Shown piece after piece: positions 42,952 to 51,689 of a stretch of 64,000 bases of DNA. How positions within the stretch are numbered: position 1 is the first letter of the stretch; every line of letters begins with the position of its first letter. The notes below the pieces were generated by a model. That model did no database searches. It was given only the letters and a program-made list of their open reading frames with translations, and was not told the origin of the DNA. This DNA comes from Sphingobacterium sp. UBA2700. GTDB lineage: Bacteria > Bacteroidota > Bacteroidia > Sphingobacteriales > Sphingobacteriaceae. The translations under genes were made by a program, and so were the position numbers. The DNA lies in assembly GCA_002354335.1 (NCBI GenBank), contig DELI01000035.1:1-64000 (forward strand), given 5' to 3'.

Positions 42952-44141
42952 GGAAGACTGATTTTACCCATACATACCGCTGGGGAGTCTTTGATAGCAG
43001 TAACGTTATCCGGATCTCCGGCCAAAGTTTCATTGGCTAATACCGCAAAAAGACAGGCTTCTTTCGCATCGGGGTCCAATCCCAATTGCAGAAAGGAGGA
43101 TACCGCATTCGGGAAAGCTGTTTCCAGTTGCTGCATAAGCATAGGATTATGCAAGCCACCGCCACTCACATAGATCTTTACGTTTTCTAAGCCTTCGATT
43201 GCCCGTTCTATACCCTCAACCATTGTTTCCGCAGCAAACTTGTTCAGTGTCGCCATCATATCCGCATGAGTGAGATCTTTTGCCTCCTGCAGATCCTGTA
43301 GACAAAGATTCAAATAATCCAGGTTGAACAATTCCGGGCCGGTTGTTTTCGGAAAGGGAAGCGTCAAGAAGTTATGGTTTTTCAGACGTTCCAAGACTTC
43401 AGAATCTGCTTGGCCCGATAGCGCGACTTCCGCATTGAAGTCCATCTCTTTTCCAAAATGACGAAACATGTACTGGTTCATCATGGTATTACCAGGGCCC
43501 AAATCAGTAGCGTAGGCTTCCAGGCCTGTCCCAACTTGTGGCAGGAAGGTAAAGTTGGAGATCCCTCCAATATTCAATAATATTCTATGCTCAGCGGTAG
43601 AGCTGAATAGCAGGAAGTCACCATAGGCCGCCAATGGTGCACCTTCGCCGCCCGCTGCCAAGTGCTTCTGTCTGAAATCGCTTAAGGTGATGATGCCGCT
43701 ACGTACTGCAAAATGATCGCCATCGCCAATCTGTAGCGTGGAATTTGGTAGACGTTTATCGCCGGTATGTGATTGTGGCGCATGAAACACCGTTTGCCCA
43801 TGGCTTGCAATCGCATCTACTTCCGCCGGATCAATTCCCCATTCGGCTAAAGCATCCAGAATAAGGCGGGAATGGACTTCAGCGACGTAAGCATTCAACC
43901 CACAAAGAACCTGATGGTCGATTGCACGCTTCGCAAAGACCTGACGAATCCATTCTCTAAACTCATCTTCATAAGGCATCGTAGTAAAGTGAAGAAGCGA
44001 TAACTCTGTAGAAGTGCCCGAACCGGCAATTTGACACAAGGCAATATCCAAACCATCCAACGAGGTACCCGACATTAACCCGATAATTAGGCGTTCTTCC
44101 TTTTGGCTTATTTTCGCCAGCTTAACGATACTCTTATTCAT
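42945..44141 (-). CDS. anmK: Anhydro-N-acetylmuramic acid kinase
   Basis: AnmK recycles cell-wall anhydroMurNAc by coupled hydrolysis and phosphorylation to MurNAc-6-phosphate. The protein has 398 residues from ATG 44141. The N-terminal phosphate-binding G-L-M-S-G-T-S-L-D-G-L-D (about 22-33) and L-L-N-I-G-G-I-S-N (about 190-198) define the family. Further Y-V-S-G-G-G-L-H-N (about 323-331) completes the ATP site. In this window it fits with the secreted glucosaminidases and amidase at 49.5-53.7 kb, whose products it could help recycle. Start ATG 44141 is preferred over a TTG five codons upstream. Confidence 0.95.
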   Translation of the reverse strand: MNKSIVKLAKISQKEERLIIGLMSGTSLDGLDIALCQIAGSGTSTELSLLHFTTMPYEDEFREWIRQVFAKRAIDHQVLCGLNAYVAEVHSRLILDALAEWGIDPAEVDAIASHGQTVFHAPQSHTGDKRLPNSTLQIGDGDHFAVRSGIITLSDFRQKHLAAGGEGAPLAAYGDFLLFSSTAEHRILLNIGGISNFTFLPQVGTGLEAYATDLGPGNTMMNQYMFRHFGKEMDFNAEVALSGQADSEVLERLKNHNFLTLPFPKTTGPELFNLDYLNLCLQDLQEAKDLTHADMMATLNKFAAETMVEGIERAIEGLENVKIYVSGGGLHNPMLMQQLETAFPNAVSSFLQLGLDPDAKEACLFAVLANETLAGDPDNVTAIKDSPAVCMGKISLPY

Positions 44142-44184
44142 ACGATAAAAATACATTTAAATTTGTAATCTCCTTTCTTAATCC

Positions 44185-44192
44185 TATTTTTG
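44185..44192 (+). promoter_or_regulatory. TAnnTTTG promoter box of gcvH
   Basis: TATTTTTG lies 22 bases before the gcvH start codon. Confidence 0.5.
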
Positions 44193-44214
44193 GGGAAATA
44201 CAAAAATTAAAAAC

Positions 44215-44595
44215 ATGAATTTTCCTTCTGAATTAAAATACACCAGAGATCACGAATGGATTCGTGTGGAAGGTGATGAGGCTGTTATCGGTATTACAGA
44301 CTTCGCACAACGCGAATTAGGAGATATTGTATTCGTAGATATCAATACAGTAGGTGAAGAAGTAGCGGCGAACGAAGTATTCGGTACTATCGAAGCGGTA
44401 AAAACTGTTTCTGACTTATTTATCCCGGTTACAGCTACAATCTTAGAAGTAAACGATGCTATCGATGCATCTCCAGAGTTAGTAAACTCGGATCCTTACG
44501 GTGAAGGTTGGATTATCCGTGTAAAATTAAACAACGCTGCAGACGTTGATGCTTTATTAACAGCAGATCAATACAAATCAGAAATCAACGCTTAG
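44215..44595 (+). CDS. gcvH: Glycine cleavage system H protein
   Basis: This lipoylated carrier protein of glycine decarboxylation has 126 residues. The lipoyl domain has [17 protein letters not shown] and the lipoylation lysine in [10 protein letters not shown] (about residue 63). The C-terminal [10 protein letters not shown] is conserved. The other subunits (gcvT, gcvP) are not in the window, so it is encoded separately as in many Bacteroidota. It is a monocistronic unit with a strong terminator. Confidence 0.96.
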   Translation: MNFPSELKYTRDHEWIRVEGDEAVIGITDFAQRELGDIVFVDINTVGEEVAANEVFGTIEAVKTVSDLFIPVTATILEVNDAIDASPELVNSDPYGEGWIIRVKLNNAADVDALLTADQYKSEINA

Positions 44596-44615
44596 TCTTA
44601 AGCGAAATCCATAAG

Positions 44616-44645
44616 AAAGCCCGATTGTTAGCAATCGGGCTTTTT
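44616..44645 (+). terminator. gcvH terminator (bidirectional)
   Basis: AAAGCCCGATTG pairs with CAATCGGGCTTT, followed by T residues. The convergent DUF6263-like gene ends at 44661 and may share it. Confidence 0.9.
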
Positions 44646-44660
44646 CTTTATCTGATAAAC

Positions 44661-45407
44661 CTATTGGGTTACGCTGATATTCATTTCAAGAACCACTTTT
44701 TGCCCTTGCGCATTCATATCCATTTTCATATTAGCGCCTTTGGTATAGTGGGTTTTCTCGTCCAATACATATTTAGAAGTGAATGAACCAATCTTCTCAT
44801 CCGATGGCGTGAAAACATCGCCTGTAGACTCGATGATATAACCTTCAGCATCTTTGCCTATATACTTGTTCAAAGCCTTGATTTTCGTTTGTTTGCTGTC
44901 GATCTCTGAATTCCAGGTATCGCCAGGGTTTACAGCATGATCTGGATAACTTGCTGTCATCCCCATGCTCTCCATAGACTGTCCAGCAGGTGTGTCTACA
45001 CCATCTGGCATCGTAACGTCCACTAGCTTTCCTTTTTCCGTGATGGTCATAACCATCTTCTTACCGATTAGTTTTTCCATCTCAGCACCCAACATCTTTG
45101 TCATGGGATCTTCGGATGGGTTTTCCGAATCATAGGACATCGTCATCATCCCCGCATCCATATCCATCTTAATAGCATCTGTAACCGACTCGAACACATA
45201 ATTGACACCATCTTTCTTTACGCCTGTAACGGTGTTTTTCATGTTCATGTCCATAATTATGCTTTGTTCTCCTTCCACATCCGTTTTCATGACCGTCGTT
45301 TGCTTAAAGGGCTTATTTAGAGGAACGTTGATTTTAAATTCAACTTGTTGCGCTTTAGTATAAAACGCAGCAGAGGATAGTAAAAATAATACAAGTAATT
45401 TTTTCAT
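44661..45407 (-). CDS. Secreted DUF6263-like protein
   Basis: This 248-residue protein has a signal peptide (about residues 1-19, ending F-Y-T-K-A-Q) and a beta-rich, methionine-rich body (M-D-M-N-M-K-N-T, D-M-D-A-G-M-M-T-M). The pattern fits the DUF6263 family of Bacteroidota exported proteins of unknown function. The string of methionines could be a metal-binding feature, but there is no established motif. It ends against gcvH. Upstream (45408-45840) is a composite repeat. Confidence 0.75.
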   Translation of the reverse strand: MKKLLVLFLLSSAAFYTKAQQVEFKINVPLNKPFKQTTVMKTDVEGEQSIIMDMNMKNTVTGVKKDGVNYVFESVTDAIKMDMDAGMMTMSYDSENPSEDPMTKMLGAEMEKLIGKKMVMTITEKGKLVDVTMPDGVDTPAGQSMESMGMTASYPDHAVNPGDTWNSEIDSKQTKIKALNKYIGKDAEGYIIESTGDVFTPSDEKIGSFTSKYVLDEKTHYTKGANMKMDMNAQGQKVVLEMNISVTQ

Positions 45408-45562
45408 AGTTTATGTTTTGTCTACAATATTAGCGTTATATGATTTAATCTATTGAGTGCTCTAAAGTACATAAAAAAATAAGTAATTGAACGGTCAGCA
45501 AGCCAGGCAGAGACAAATATTTTACATCCTACGTGGCAGTCCTTTTCTAAACCCAATTCAAA

Positions 45563-45633
45563 CCCCTTTCAAACCCAATGTAAAGCCCTTCCAGAGCGGG
45601 CTTGAAAGGGTTATACATTGGGTTTGAAAGGGG
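45563..45633. repeat. Module D cruciform, copy 3
   Basis: CCCCTTTCAAACCCAATG (45563-45580) pairs perfectly with its 18-base complement at 45616-45633. Inside, AAGCCC (45583-45588) pairs with GGGCTT (45598-45603) around a CCAGA-containing loop, leaving a 12-base side loop (45604-45615). Confidence 0.8.
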
Positions 45634-45790
45634 AGAGTAATGGTTTTATCTAGTACTAAGTATTTAGTAGTTAGTATTAAGACCTAGGGCGTGAATAGAT
45701 TTAGATATTAGATGTCAGATGTGAGATTTTAGCGTATGGTTCAAGACACGCGTCTAAAATCTAATGTCTCATATCTAAAATCTAAAACAA

Positions 45791-45826
45791 AAAAAAGAGC
45801 TATCCATTGGACAGCTCTTTTTTTTT
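45791..45826 (-). terminator. pdhB terminator (bidirectional)
   Basis: AGAGCTATCC (45796-45805) pairs with GGACAGCTCT (45809-45818), with A/T runs on both sides, 15-45 bases after the pdhB stop codon. Confidence 0.85.
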
Positions 45827-45840
45827 GTTTTAAATATTTT

Positions 45841-46827
45841 TTACTTTTTAACGTAAGATACTTCTTTTACCGCTTTAACCACTTTAGCGATGCTAGGAAG
45901 AGAAGCTTCTACTAAAGTAGGAGCGTATCCTAGAGGTACATCTGCTGATGTTACGCGGATAACTGGAGCGTCTAAGTAATCGAAAGCGTGTTTTTGAACG
46001 TGGAAAGTAATCTCTGAAGAGATCGAGGCGATAGGCCATGCTTCTTCAACAATTACTAAACGGTTTGTTTTCTTTACAGATTCGATGATTGCTGGGAAGT
46101 CAATTGGACGAACTGAACGTAAGTCGATTAATTCTGCATTGATTCCTTCTTTTGCTAATTCCTCTACCGCAGGGATTACTACGCGTGGAACCATTTTACC
46201 GAAAGAAACAATCGTTACGTCTGTACCTTCTTTTACTAAGTTTGCTTTTCCGATAGGTAAGTAATACTCTTCTTCAGGAACCGGACCTTTATCGCCATAC
46301 ATCACCTCAGACTCCATAAAGATTACTGGATCTGGATCAATGATAGATGATTTTAAAAGACCTTTAGCGTCATATGGGTTAGAAGGAACTACCACTTTAA
46401 GTCCTGGTGTGTTTGCAAACCAGTTCTCGAAGTTCTGTGAGTGCTGAGCCGCTAATTGGCCAGCATTTCCTGTAGGACCTCTAAATACGATTGGACAACT
46501 GAATTGACCCCCGCTCATTTGGTGAATCTTTGCAGCAGCATTGATAACTTGGTCGATAGCTACTAATGAGAAGTTGAATGTCATGAACTCAACAATTGGT
46601 TTTAAACCATTCATAGCAGCACCAACACCAATACCTGCAAAACCAAGCTCAGCGATAGGTGTGTCAATAACACGTTTAGCACCAAATTCATCAAGCATAC
46701 CTTGACTTACTTTGTAAGCACCGTTATATTCAGCGACTTCCTCGCCCATTAAAAAAATTGTTTCATCTTTACGCATCTCTTCGTTCATTGCTTCACGAAG
46801 GGCTTCTCTGAATTGTATTTCTCTCAT
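45841..46827 (-). CDS. pdhB: Pyruvate dehydrogenase E1 beta subunit
   Basis: This is the beta chain of the thiamine-diphosphate E1 component that decarboxylates pyruvate to feed acetyl-CoA. It has 328 residues. R-E-A-L-R-E-A-M-N-E-E-M (about 7-18), G-E-E-V-A-E-Y-N-G-A-Y-K (about 28-39) and P-I-V-F-R-G-P-T-G (about 112-120) match transketolase-type E1 beta chains. The alpha chain (pdhA) and E2 are not adjacent. The related branched-chain 2-oxoacid enzyme is possible but the motif set favours pyruvate. TATTTTTG at 46860-46867 fits as its promoter. Confidence 0.88.
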   Translation of the reverse strand: MREIQFREALREAMNEEMRKDETIFLMGEEVAEYNGAYKVSQGMLDEFGAKRVIDTPIAELGFAGIGVGAAMNGLKPIVEFMTFNFSLVAIDQVINAAAKIHQMSGGQFSCPIVFRGPTGNAGQLAAQHSQNFENWFANTPGLKVVVPSNPYDAKGLLKSSIIDPDPVIFMESEVMYGDKGPVPEEEYYLPIGKANLVKEGTDVTIVSFGKMVPRVVIPAVEELAKEGINAELIDLRSVRPIDFPAIIESVKKTNRLVIVEEAWPIASISSEITFHVQKHAFDYLDAPVIRVTSADVPLGYAPTLVEASLPSIAKVVKAVKEVSYVKK

Positions 46828-46859
46828 CAGTGTTAGGAATAGTGTCTTTTTAAGATATG

Positions 46860-46867
46860 CAAAAATA
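46860..46867 (-). promoter_or_regulatory. TAnnTTTG promoter box of pdhB
   Basis: TATTTTTG on the minus strand lies 32 bases before the pdhB start codon. Confidence 0.5.
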
Positions 46868-46947
46868 CTATATTTTCTCGATATTTAGCACGAACACATG
46901 TACTATTTTCGATGTTCGCGTGTCGTTCATCGCAAATAATCACAATA

Positions 46948-47574
46948 TTATGACCTATGTTGTAGGATAAATTCCTGTAAGTAGCGGTTCAGTTTGCTTA
47001 GCGCGATCGGAATGTTCCAGTTTTTCGTGTTTCGGGTTTCTACATAATTGGAGATGGCCCGGACTTGTATAGCAGGCACATTGGCTCGCCGTGCGCAGTA
47101 GAAAAATGCCGCGCCTTCCATACTTTCAACAGTTTGCGGGTTCAGCAGTTCTTTCAGCCGGGTAATAGATCTTTCACAACCGTGCACCTTATTAACCGTG
47201 ATGCCCTCGACTTCATCCAATTTTGTGTAGACCGGAGGGAGCTCAACCTCAGGCAATACGGTGGGGAAGACCGATTGTCCAAAGCCCAGCGTCTCGATCG
47301 GAATGAAGGTATCCTTGTCTTCGGCTCCGAATTCAAAGATTCGGTCGGTCGTAACCCGAACAAGATCGCCAAGCACTCGCGAATAGTCAAAAGAGCCTGC
47401 AATGCCGACATTGAGAAGGAGCTCATAAGTTTCCTTAGCCAATTGCTGTCCGAGGCTAAATGCCGTTGCGGTCATTCCGACGCCAGTGACCAGATAATCA
47501 ACCTGATACTCTTGTAAAAAAGGGATGGATTCTGCGATTTCGAACTCGGTTGCCGCGACGATAAGAATTTTCAT
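46948..47574 (-). CDS. mqnB: Futalosine hydrolase
   Basis: It releases hypoxanthine from futalosine in the alternative menaquinone pathway. The 208-residue nucleosidase-fold protein has L-L-N-V-G-I-A-G-S-F (about 60-69) and V-E-S-M-E-G-A-A-F-F-Y (about 148-158), where the Glu of M-E-G is the ribose-binding residue. The pattern V-T-G-V-G-M-T-A-T (about 30-38) separates it from MTA/SAH nucleosidases. From ATG 47574 the family's opening M-K-I-L-I-V-A-A-T-E is complete. It is divergent from queD across 52 bp. Confidence 0.9.
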   Translation of the reverse strand: MKILIVAATEFEIAESIPFLQEYQVDYLVTGVGMTATAFSLGQQLAKETYELLLNVGIAGSFDYSRVLGDLVRVTTDRIFEFGAEDKDTFIPIETLGFGQSVFPTVLPEVELPPVYTKLDEVEGITVNKVHGCERSITRLKELLNPQTVESMEGAAFFYCARRANVPAIQVRAISNYVETRNTKNWNIPIALSKLNRYLQEFILQHRS

Positions 47575-47614
47575 ATGTCTAAATGGATGCACGCTAAATT
47601 ACATTAAATTACGC

Positions 47615-47622
47615 TATCTTTG
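47615..47622 (+). promoter_or_regulatory. TAnnTTTG promoter box of queD
   Basis: TATCTTTG lies four bases before the ATG at 47627, predicting a leaderless mRNA. Confidence 0.6.
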
Positions 47623-47626
47623 TACT

Positions 47627-48040
47627 ATGATTTATATAACACGACGCGAACGATTTAACGCTGCCCATAAATTGCATAGGGAAGACTGGACTCCGGAGGA
47701 AAATGAACGAGTTTTTGGTATCTGTGCAAACCCTAATTGGCATGGCCATAATTACGATCTGTTTGTTACTGTTAAGGGCGAGATTAACCCGGAGACCGGG
47801 TTTTTGATCGATCTTAAGTTGATGAAAGAGATCATTAACACGCAGATTATCGACAAAGTGGATCATAAGAACATTAACTTGGATGTTGACTTCATGAAAG
47901 ACAAGATGGCTTCAACGGAAGTGATAGCTATGGAAATCTTCCACATCTTGAAACCTCACTTTGCAAAAGAAAATGTAACGCTTCATGCCATTCGTTTGCA
48001 CGAAACGGAAAATAACTCGGTCGAATACTTCGGCGATTAA
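47627..48040 (+). CDS. queD: 6-carboxytetrahydropterin synthase
   Basis: This 137-residue protein of the 6-pyruvoyltetrahydropterin synthase family has the zinc-binding histidines in F-N-A-A-H-K-L (about 9-15) and N-W-H-G-H-N-Y (about 37-43), with the catalytic Cys in G-I-C-A-N-P-N. It converts dihydroneopterin triphosphate, the product of the adjacent FolE, to carboxytetrahydropterin for queuosine. A biopterin role is a lesser alternative. The gene begins 27 bases before folE and both share one transcript. An in-frame upstream extension would run into mqnB and is rejected. Confidence 0.9.
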   Translation: MIYITRRERFNAAHKLHREDWTPEENERVFGICANPNWHGHNYDLFVTVKGEINPETGFLIDLKLMKEIINTQIIDKVDHKNINLDVDFMKDKMASTEVIAMEIFHILKPHFAKENVTLHAIRLHETENNSVEYFGD

Positions 48041-48067
48041 CTCATCATTAGTTTTAAAAGAAAGAAT

Positions 48068-48691
48068 ATGCACGATTTTGACGAAGCAGAACAAGACGGC
48101 TATATCAAAATAGATCAATACAATGAAAAACATGTGGAGCGTATTGCGAACCACTATAAAGACATATTAGACGCCTTGGGCGAAGATCCAAACCGCGAAG
48201 GCTTGGTGAAAACGCCGGAGCGCGTGGCGAAGGCATTGCAATTTTTGACGCATGGTTATGATATCGATGCTTCGGAAGTTTTGCGCAGCGCCATGTTTGC
48301 AGAAGAATACAGTCAGATGGTGGTGGTGAAGGATATCGAGGTGTACTCGATGTGTGAGCATCATATGCTTCCATTCTTCGGGAAAGCGCATATCGCCTAT
48401 ATTCCAAATGGTCATATTGTAGGATTGAGCAAGATTCCACGCATTGTAGATGTATTTGCGCGCAGATTGCAGGTTCAGGAGCGCTTGACCAACGAGATCC
48501 GCGACTGTATTCAGGATACTTTAAAACCTGCAGGCGTAGCTGTTGTTATCGAATGCAAGCATATGTGTATGGCGATGCGCGGTGTACAGAAGCAAAACTC
48601 GGTAACTACGACTTCTGCTTTTACAGGAGCATTTCAAAACGACGTGACGAGATCGGAGTTTTTACGCTTGATTACGGCATCTTTAGACTAA
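48068..48691 (+). CDS. folE: GTP cyclohydrolase I
   Basis: It opens GTP to dihydroneopterin triphosphate, the first step of folate and queuosine synthesis. The 207-residue protein has T-P-E-R-V-A-K-A (about 47-54), the zinc and catalytic region [12 protein letters not shown] (about 95-106) and a second ligand Cys in [11 protein letters not shown] (about 162-172). It is downstream of queD by 27 bases, which acts on its product, so the two form a coherent pair. A terminator follows at 48716. Confidence 0.96.
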   Translation: MHDFDEAEQDGYIKIDQYNEKHVERIANHYKDILDALGEDPNREGLVKTPERVAKALQFLTHGYDIDASEVLRSAMFAEEYSQMVVVKDIEVYSMCEHHMLPFFGKAHIAYIPNGHIVGLSKIPRIVDVFARRLQVQERLTNEIRDCIQDTLKPAGVAVVIECKHMCMAMRGVQKQNSVTTTSAFTGAFQNDVTRSEFLRLITASLD

Positions 48692-48715
48692 AAGTCTCTA
48701 AATATAATACTTGTT

Positions 48716-48741
48716 AAAACCGCTTTTAAAGCGGTTTTTTT
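48716..48741 (+). terminator. folE terminator
   Basis: AAAACCGCTTT pairs with AAAGCGGTTTT and continues into a T-run, 25 bases after the stop codon. Confidence 0.9.
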
Positions 48742-48818
48742 GTTTTCCCGTTACCGTGTAATCTTTTGATTAGCAGTCTTTTAAATAAAAAATCATTGTT
48801 TTATAAAAACTAAATTTT

Positions 48819-48826
48819 TACCTTTG
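48819..48826 (+). promoter_or_regulatory. TAnnTTTG promoter box of the O-methyltransferase gene
   Basis: TACCTTTG lies six bases before the ATG at 48833, predicting a leaderless mRNA. Confidence 0.6.
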
Positions 48827-48832
48827 CGCAGT

Positions 48833-49468
48833 ATGTTTGAAGATTTTGAGCGTCTAAATTCCTATTTGGAATATACTACCGATGAGGAAAATGCGTTGTT
48901 AAAAAGGGTCAATCGAGAGACCTATCTTAAGGAGACCATGCCGCATATGCTGTCGGGACATTACCAAGGAAGGGTGCTGTCGATGCTTAGCAAATTGGTA
49001 CAACCAAGATTAGCGCTTGAAATAGGAACATTCACCGGCTATGCGACGATTTGCCTAGCGGAGGGATTAGCAGAGGGGGGCGTTTTACATACCATAGATA
49101 TCAACGAAGAGCAGCAGGAGCGCGTTCAGGGTTATTTTGAGCAGTCGGACTATGCATCGCAAATTGTTTATCACATTGGAGACGCCGCGGAAGTTATTCC
49201 AACAATCGAGGGTCAGTTTGACTTGATATTTATAGATGCTGATAAGAAACGCAATCTGTATTATTTTCAGGAGCTTATTGATCGGGTGAAGACAGGAGGG
49301 GTGATATTAATAGACAATGTCTTGTGGAAAGGCAAGGTTTTTGATGATAAGCCGGACAGCCAAACACAACAAGTAATTGAATTAAACAAAACACTGGCGA
49401 GTGATAATAGGGTAGAAAAATTAATTCTCCCGATACGTGACGGACTTTTTGTGCTACGCAAAAAGTAG
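48833..49468 (+). CDS. Class I SAM-dependent O-methyltransferase
   Basis: This 211-residue enzyme of the catechol/caffeoyl-CoA O-methyltransferase fold has the SAM motif A-L-E-I-G-T-F-T-G-Y-A-T (about 62-73) and the metal-binding I-F-I-D-A-D-K-K-R (about 132-140) with V-L-I-D-N-V-L-W-K-G further on. It probably methylates a phenolic hydroxyl with the help of a divalent metal. The small substrate is unknown. It begins a plus-strand run with two glucosaminidase genes 21 bases downstream, although no functional link is evident. Confidence 0.88.
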   Translation: MFEDFERLNSYLEYTTDEENALLKRVNRETYLKETMPHMLSGHYQGRVLSMLSKLVQPRLALEIGTFTGYATICLAEGLAEGGVLHTIDINEEQQERVQGYFEQSDYASQIVYHIGDAAEVIPTIEGQFDLIFIDADKKRNLYYFQELIDRVKTGGVILIDNVLWKGKVFDDKPDSQTQQVIELNKTLASDNRVEKLILPIRDGLFVLRKK

Positions 49469-49489
49469 TGTTAAACTAAAAACAGGTTT

Positions 49490-49996
49490 ATGCTAAAACA
49501 TTGTAGAAAGATTTTTATGGTATGTATACTTACCGTAATTACAACTTTAAGCTTGCATGCGCAAGACTACACAACAAAAACGTATATAGCGAAGCACAGC
49601 ACAGATGCGCAACGCTTAATGCGAGAAACAGGGGTTCCAGCATCAGTAATATTAGCTGTAGCCATTCATGAAAGTGCATACGGAAACAGCCGTATCGCTA
49701 AGTACCTAAATAACCATTTCGGGATTAAGGGAAAAAACAACAGTACGAAGATTCGCTCTGCTTATAAAGGCTATGGTTCCGTACTAGACTCTTATCGGGA
49801 TTTCGTTGGGCTATTGCAAAGAAGAAAGGCTACCAAACCTTTGTTCGATAAGCATGAATCAGACGACTATAAAGCCTGGGTAAAAGGGATTGCCAAATCC
49901 GGCTATTCGGCAACCGGCGATTGGTCGCGCAAGGTGATCTCTACGATTGATCGATACAACCTAGAGAAATACGACGAAAAGATAAATCTGAATTAA
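49490..49996 (+). CDS. Secreted glucosaminidase-domain protein
   Basis: This 168-residue protein has a signal peptide (about residues 1-24, ending S-L-H-A-Q) and a single GH73-type glucosaminidase (FlgJ-like) domain. It has H-E-S-A-Y-G-N-S (about 64-71) with the catalytic Glu, and H-F-G-I-K-G (about 80-85). It is expected to cleave the GlcNAc-MurNAc glycan strand in the periplasm. It is the shorter of two adjacent relatives and lacks LysM. It is followed 13 bases later by the second gene. It lies in a cluster with a DUF3078 protein and an amidase. Confidence 0.88.
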   Translation: MLKHCRKIFMVCILTVITTLSLHAQDYTTKTYIAKHSTDAQRLMRETGVPASVILAVAIHESAYGNSRIAKYLNNHFGIKGKNNSTKIRSAYKGYGSVLDSYRDFVGLLQRRKATKPLFDKHESDDYKAWVKGIAKSGYSATGDWSRKVISTIDRYNLEKYDEKINLN

Positions 49997-50009
49997 TCGT
50001 ACTTAACGA

Positions 50010-50858
50010 ATGACAAAGAGATTGATGTTGGCCAGTTTAATATTGGCCATATTTTTTGTTTCATGTGGAACGAAGCGCTCTACAGTACTACAGAAACCTG
50101 GTTCGAACAAGGGGACGACCCATCGCCCCAATACATCGGGAAACAGCGGTAACAAGGGAGCTGTGTCGATGACAGGATTGGCCTATATCGACCGATATAA
50201 AGGCATTGCCATCGAAGAGATGAACAAGTATGGTATTCCGGCAAGTATTAAACTAGCACAGGCGCTATTGGAATCGGGCAACGGTAATTCCTACTTAGCT
50301 GTCAATGCAAACAACCACTTTGGTATCAAGTGTGGCGGTTCATGGTCCGGACGCTCTGTTACGCGACCTGACGATGCAGTAAACGATTGCTTCCGCGTAT
50401 ATAATAATCCTGAACAATCTTTTAAAGACCACTCGCAATTCTTGTTAAGAAAGCGCTACGAGCCGCTCTTTGCGTTGAAAAAAGACGATTATAAAGGCTG
50501 GGCTCGCGGGTTGAAGGTGGCAGGATATGCGACTAACCCTCGATATCCGGAATTGCTGATCGATCTGATCGAGCGCTACAATCTACAACAGTATGACGTA
50601 GCGGAACGACATGTCGAGGTCATCGCTCGCGCGGAACGCGTTGAAGAAATTATCGAAGACAAAAAAGTGGTGGAACCTCAGGTGCCAGCAGAGGAAATCA
50701 AGAAGCCTGTTGCCATGCAAATCTATGAGGTTAAAGCCTCCGACACATTAACGAATATTGCAAGCAGATATCAGACGACGGTAGCCGCATTGAAAGAAAT
50801 GAACGGGTTGTCTGGTGAAAGTGTTTATGTCGGACAGCTTTTAGTCGTATCAAAATAG
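50010..50858 (+). CDS. Glucosaminidase lipoprotein with LysM
   Basis: The 282-residue protein has a lipobox F-F-V-S-C-G (cysteine about residue 19), then a Ser/Gly-rich linker. The GH73 glucosaminidase domain spans about residues 55-195 (L-E-S-G-N-G-N-S with the catalytic Glu, H-F-G-I-K-C-G-G). A C-terminal LysM domain spans about 235-280 (V-K-A-S-D-T-L-T-N-I-A-S). It is expected to be a membrane-anchored peptidoglycan hydrolase held on glycan by LysM. A parS-like word with one mismatch (50057-50072) is found in its signal-peptide codons. Confidence 0.92.
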   Translation: MTKRLMLASLILAIFFVSCGTKRSTVLQKPGSNKGTTHRPNTSGNSGNKGAVSMTGLAYIDRYKGIAIEEMNKYGIPASIKLAQALLESGNGNSYLAVNANNHFGIKCGGSWSGRSVTRPDDAVNDCFRVYNNPEQSFKDHSQFLLRKRYEPLFALKKDDYKGWARGLKVAGYATNPRYPELLIDLIERYNLQQYDVAERHVEVIARAERVEEIIEDKKVVEPQVPAEEIKKPVAMQIYEVKASDTLTNIASRYQTTVAALKEMNGLSGESVYVGQLLVVSK

Positions 50859-50911
50859 TTACACGGCTCATTAAAAGATGTTAAATATTAGCAACCTATT
50901 CGTCTAAGATG

Positions 50912-50919
50912 TAGTTTTG
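50912..50919 (+). promoter_or_regulatory. TAnnTTTG promoter box before 50927
   Basis: TAGTTTTG lies seven bases before the start codon of the CarboxypepD_reg-like gene. Confidence 0.45.
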
Positions 50920-50926
50920 GTATTAG

Positions 50927-51688
50927 ATGAAAAACCTAATAGCACTACTTTTTCTAATTTTAGTTTCTTTATCTAGCAACCTATATGCCCAAACGCTGGT
51001 GTCTGGTATTGTTTATGATAGAGAGTCTAAGCAACGCTTGGGAGAGGTACAAATTAAAAACCTAAGCACCAACGTACTGCTATTTAACGATTCGCGAGGT
51101 GAGTTTAGTTTGAAGGCGCAAGCCGGTGACCGGATATCGATTCGTAAGTTAGGCTATGTCGGCGACACATTGACGTTCAACAATCAGCAAGCATTGATTA
51201 TCAATTTAACGCCTGCGGTCAAACGGATAGATCCGGTACAGGTATATGGTCGTCGCTCGCCGGATGATGTATTAAAAGAGATAAAAAGAGACTATAAGAA
51301 AGCTTTCGATCTGGCACAGCCGAAAGACTATTTTACGGTCGGACCGACTGGCGCTGGGGTTAGTATTGATGCGCTGTATAGTTTGGTAAGCCGGGAAGCA
51401 AAGAATGCGCGACGCTTTACGCAGCATATCGAACGAATACATGAAGAGAATATCGTTGATTTTTATTTTTCGCCCGATTTGGTGCGTTCGCTGACAGGTT
51501 TAGAGGACGAGCAACTGCAAGTATATATGCGTTTATTTCGACCCTCATATGAGTTTATCTCAAAAGCTAATCATTATCAATTGGTACAATATATAAAAAG
51601 TAAGTACGAAGTGTTTAAACTACACCCAAATTTGCGACCTTTGCGTGAGTTGCCTGATATAAAGCTGGATGTTAATCAAAAAAAATAA
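50927..51688 (+). CDS. Exported protein with carboxypeptidase-regulatory-like domain
   Basis: The 253-residue protein has a signal peptide (about residues 1-21, ending L-Y-A-Q) and a CarboxypepD_reg-like beta-sandwich (about 22-105, V-S-G-I-V-Y-D-R-E-S...I-S-I-R-K-L-G-Y). A helical C-terminal region follows (L-K-E-I-K-R-D-Y-K-K-A-F). It lacks a TonB-receptor barrel. Function unknown. It is separated by one base from the DUF3078 gene and probably forms an operon with it and the amidase gene. An envelope role is inferred from context only. Confidence 0.78.
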   Translation: MKNLIALLFLILVSLSSNLYAQTLVSGIVYDRESKQRLGEVQIKNLSTNVLLFNDSRGEFSLKAQAGDRISIRKLGYVGDTLTFNNQQALIINLTPAVKRIDPVQVYGRRSPDDVLKEIKRDYKKAFDLAQPKDYFTVGPTGAGVSIDALYSLVSREAKNARRFTQHIERIHEENIVDFYFSPDLVRSLTGLEDEQLQVYMRLFRPSYEFISKANHYQLVQYIKSKYEVFKLHPNLRPLRELPDIKLDVNQKK

Positions 51689-51689
51689 T

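Larger units (their letters stand above)
45408..45840. repeat. Composite palindromic intergenic repeat, locus 4
   Basis: This 433-bp gap has no gene. It holds a large module D cruciform (45563-45633), an inverted TACT/TAGGTCT module (about 45652-45687, on the minus strand), paired AGATATTAGA-like arms around GTTCAAGACA (about 45700-45785), and the pdhB terminator at its right end. The modules are the same as at loci 1-3 in a different order. Confidence 0.8.
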
